A stretch of DNA of 64,000 bases from assembly GCA_025462865.1 (NCBI GenBank), contig JAOAPI010000029.1:1-64000 (forward strand). The letters are read 5' to 3'. The stretch comes from Candidatus Sulfotelmatobacter sp. (lineage in GTDB: Bacteria > Acidobacteriota > Terriglobia > Terriglobales > Acidobacteriaceae). Below the pieces are notes generated by a model that was given only the letters and a program-made list of their open reading frames with translations, was not told where the DNA came from and did not search any database. Below, piece by piece: positions 61,157-64,000 of the stretch; position 1 is the first letter of the stretch; every line of letters starts with the position of its first letter. The position numbers were made by a program, and so were the translations under genes.

Positions 61157-62920
61157 TTGATCAGGCATCTTAATGTTTTCCTGCTTGCCCTAACCGCAAC
61201 GACTTTGTGTCTGGGTCATCCCTGCTTCGTGCTCGCGCAAGCATCATCGAATCCGGCCAGAGTTCCAGCCACCTCTTACCAGCTCACGATCCAGTTGGCG
61301 GGCACCTCCACCGGAACCGTTCTCAGCAGCCCTTCAGGCATCAGTTGCGCTCCAACCTGTAGCGCATCATTCGCCGCCGGAACAGTCGTGAAACTCACCC
61401 CGGCTCCGGCCAAGGGGGCATATTTCGTCGGCTGGTCCGGCTCCTGCAAGGGAACCAGCGTCTGTACTCTGACGATGAATGCCAATGCCACAGCCACCGC
61501 GACCTTCAACATCTCAAAGACAGTCAATGTGCTGAATCACATCATTTTCATGGCGCAGGAGAATCGTAGCCTGGATCACTATTTCGGCGCCTTGCGCGCT
61601 TATTGGAAGGCCAACGGATTCGCTGATCGTTCCTTCGACGGCCTGCCGCAATTCAATCCTACTTCCGGCCTTGCACCTTTATACGGCCCGCCGCCCACCA
61701 ATCCCGGATGCGACCCTGCCTTTCCTCCGCCCAACGATTGCACCGTCGATAGCGCCAGTCCGCAGGTTGCTTCTTTCCACCTGATCACCCAGTGCATCGA
61801 AAATCCGAGTCCTTCATGGAACGAAAGTCATGAGGACTGGAACCGCGTCAATCCATATTCGCCGACGCCCACTCTCGATGGTTTCGTTTGGACCACCGGT
61901 CACGACTCTCGCAACAACGTCCCGCCCTACTACGACACCAACGGCATCCGCGACATGGGTTACTACACCGACGCCGATCTCAACTACTACTACTACATGG
62001 CTTCGCAGTTTGCCACATCGGACCGTTGGTTTTCTCCAGCGATGTCGCGCACCGCTCCCAATCGTGAGTATCTGATCGCGGCCACTTCCCAGGGTGATGT
62101 CTATCCCATCGGCACCGATAGCGGCGACCAGTCACTGCTCACTGCGACAACTATCTTTCAGAAGCTGGAAGCCGCCGGCATCAGCTGGAAAATTTACGTC
62201 AGCACCGCCAACACTTCGTGCGCATCCAATCCCACGCCGCAGTGTCTGCTCACCCAGAGTTACGTGCAGAATTTCCAGTGGGGACAGAGCATCCCGACCA
62301 CTTACCCGCAGAACATCGCCGACATGAATCAGTATTTTACTGACGTGCAAAACGGCACCTTGCCTCAGGTCGCCATCATCGAGCCAGCATCGCCTGCCGG
62401 ACTCGACGAGCACGGCTCCGATTACGATCAATATCCCATCGACATTCAACTCGGCGCCAACTATGTTTCCTCGCTGATCAATGCGCTGATGACAAGCGTC
62501 TCGTGGAAGGATTCTGCTTTCATTCTGACCTTCGACGAATTCGGCGGCCTCTATGATCACGTCGCGCCGCAGCCCGCCATTAATCCCGACGGCATCAAGC
62601 CTCAGGACCTGCTGACCGGCGACATCTGCACCCAGGGCACCGGCCCGACCTGTGATTTCACCTACACCGGTTTTCGGCTGCCGCTCATCGTCGTCTCGCC
62701 CTACACCCGCCCCCATTACGTTTCGCACACTGTGATGGACTTGACCGCCATTCTGAGGTTGATTGAAGCCCGCTTCAAGTTGTCGCCCCTGACCAAACGC
62801 GATGCCGCGCAAAAAAGCATGACCGAATTCTTCAACTTCAATAACCCTGTCTGGATGACGCCGCCCGTCCCTCCCGTGCAGAAGACCAGCGGTGCCTGTT
62901 ACCTGAATAAGCTGCCGTAG
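61157..62920 (+). CDS. Secreted phosphoesterase family (phospholipase C/acid phosphatase-like) with N-terminal Gly/Ser beta domain
   Basis: HIIFMAQENRSLDHYFGALR; FILTFDEFGGLYDHVAPQ; RLPLIVVSPYTRP. Confidence 0.92.
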   Translation: MIRHLNVFLLALTATTLCLGHPCFVLAQASSNPARVPATSYQLTIQLAGTSTGTVLSSPSGISCAPTCSASFAAGTVVKLTPAPAKGAYFVGWSGSCKGTSVCTLTMNANATATATFNISKTVNVLNHIIFMAQENRSLDHYFGALRAYWKANGFADRSFDGLPQFNPTSGLAPLYGPPPTNPGCDPAFPPPNDCTVDSASPQVASFHLITQCIENPSPSWNESHEDWNRVNPYSPTPTLDGFVWTTGHDSRNNVPPYYDTNGIRDMGYYTDADLNYYYYMASQFATSDRWFSPAMSRTAPNREYLIAATSQGDVYPIGTDSGDQSLLTATTIFQKLEAAGISWKIYVSTANTSCASNPTPQCLLTQSYVQNFQWGQSIPTTYPQNIADMNQYFTDVQNGTLPQVAIIEPASPAGLDEHGSDYDQYPIDIQLGANYVSSLINALMTSVSWKDSAFILTFDEFGGLYDHVAPQPAINPDGIKPQDLLTGDICTQGTGPTCDFTYTGFRLPLIVVSPYTRPHYVSHTVMDLTAILRLIEARFKLSPLTKRDAAQKSMTEFFNFNNPVWMTPPVPPVQKTSGACYLNKLP

Positions 62921-63116
62921 CCTCGGGAGGAAATTTCGGAAAGTGCTTTCGCGCGGACGGGTGACGATCGTCCGTTGGCGCACGGGTGAATATCCTTGCA
63001 CTTTGTCACAACGGCGCGGTGCTATACTGACTGCACTCTTACACATCTCTCCGCCGGACCCCATTCTGGGCGTCGGTCTCTTGTGCAATCTGGTAATTCA
63101 GCCTCGAGGCTCGCAC

Positions 63117-63485
63117 ATGCCTATCCGTTCAAATTTTTCTCCCCGACGTAAATTCTTTACCTGCGCAATCTGCAATGAGTTTGTCGAACTTGAAACCACA
63201 AACGTTGATGAGACCGGAAAGCCCGTCCACGAGGAATGCTATTTGCAGAGAATCAGCTTGAAGAGATCGATAAGACCGCCACCAACGCTATTGGAAGCCA
63301 ACTTGAACGACGATACTCTTTCACACGCCATCATCACCCTTCTTAACTCCACAAAGGACCATCCCGCGACCAACTCCTGCCCCGAGTGCGGATCACAGCT
63401 AGAGTACCGGGACATCTCTGTTTTCTATTCGGGACAGACTTGGGAAGTCCACCTCCCACTCTGCCTCAATTGTCATCCCATTTGA
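63117..63485 (+). CDS. Small hypothetical protein with zinc-binding cysteine pairs
   Basis: CAICNEFVEL and CPECGSQLEY plus CLNCH. Confidence 0.6.
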   Translation: MPIRSNFSPRRKFFTCAICNEFVELETTNVDETGKPVHEECYLQRISLKRSIRPPPTLLEANLNDDTLSHAIITLLNSTKDHPATNSCPECGSQLEYRDISVFYSGQTWEVHLPLCLNCHPI

Positions 63486-63512
63486 ACTCTTAACTGCCTG
63501 AAAACTGAAAGA

Positions 63513-63989
63513 CTACTCCCACTTACCCTTTCCTTCGACGATGGTGATGTAGCAATTTATGGGCAAGTCTGTGAAACGCTCAACCAGCCCGCTAGGTTGT
63601 GGCCACTTCACTTCCAGCAAATCCAATTTTGTGCGCCCGCCAATTCCAAAAACCATGCGCGGATCGTGTGCCGACAAAAAGCTGCCTCCGCCAACCTTCA
63701 TGCGGCTGCGCTTCAGATCACCCGCCTGGAACGTAAGCCGCGCGCCAATCGCATCCCGGTTGGCCTTGCGCCCCACTAGACGAACCCCAAGCCAATGATT
63801 CTTCTTCCCGATATTGTTGCGCAACAGAACTGGAGCCCCATCGTTGTTGGAAATAAGCACATCCAACGCTCCGTCATTGTTAAAATCTCCCACCGCCAGA
63901 CCGCGCGCGGCAAATGATTTCGAAAACACGGGCCCGCTCTGGCTGCTTACATCCTTGAATGACTTGCCCTCATTCCGGAAAAGCAGCAA
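63513..63989 (-). CDS. FG-GAP/ASPIC-UnbV (CRTAC1-like) protein, 5' end outside window
   Basis: GLAVGDFNNDGALDVLISNNDGAPVLLRNN; NHWLGVRLVGRKANRDAIGARL; open at the window edge. Confidence 0.88.
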   Translation of the reverse strand: MLLFRNEGKSFKDVSSQSGPVFSKSFAARGLAVGDFNNDGALDVLISNNDGAPVLLRNNIGKKNHWLGVRLVGRKANRDAIGARLTFQAGDLKRSRMKVGGGSFLSAHDPRMVFGIGGRTKLDLLEVKWPQPSGLVERFTDLPINCYITIVEGKGKWE

Positions 63990-64000
63990 CGGCTCCTTGT

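Overview
This 64 kb window looks like chromosome from an Acidobacteriota-like bacterium; that assignment is inferred from gene content only. It is mostly ordinary chromosome: an ABC-F ATPase, exonuclease III, an aa3-type oxidase operon joined to a PQQ alcohol dehydrogenase, a large c-di-GMP/phosphorelay signalling block, an NtrY/NtrX-like pair, acetyl-CoA synthetase, secreted proteins and an initiator tRNA. The accessory signals worth a second look are: (1) a single-chain fusion of a minimal MNT-like nucleotidyltransferase to a PNP/MTAN-type nucleoside phosphorylase, a candidate undescribed defence or toxin-antitoxin protein; (2) a RAYT (REP-associated tyrosine transposase) locus flanked by REP-like inverted repeats and by a 51-bp direct duplication of the 5' end of xth; (3) a 246-bp direct duplication of the crp/pagL convergent junction bracketing a secreted-protein gene; (4) a decayed tyrosine recombinase at the 3' end of an initiator tRNA whose position 1 reads T, opposite A72; (5) an apparent XoxF/ExaF-type dehydrogenase with its own cytochrome c, binding protein and terminal oxidase in one colinear block; (6) four small paralogous proteins of an unnamed family; (7) gene remnants (hsdM, ppa frameshift, MBL hydrolase). 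No CRISPR array, rRNA operon or complete prophage was seen. All homology calls come from motif reading, with no database search.
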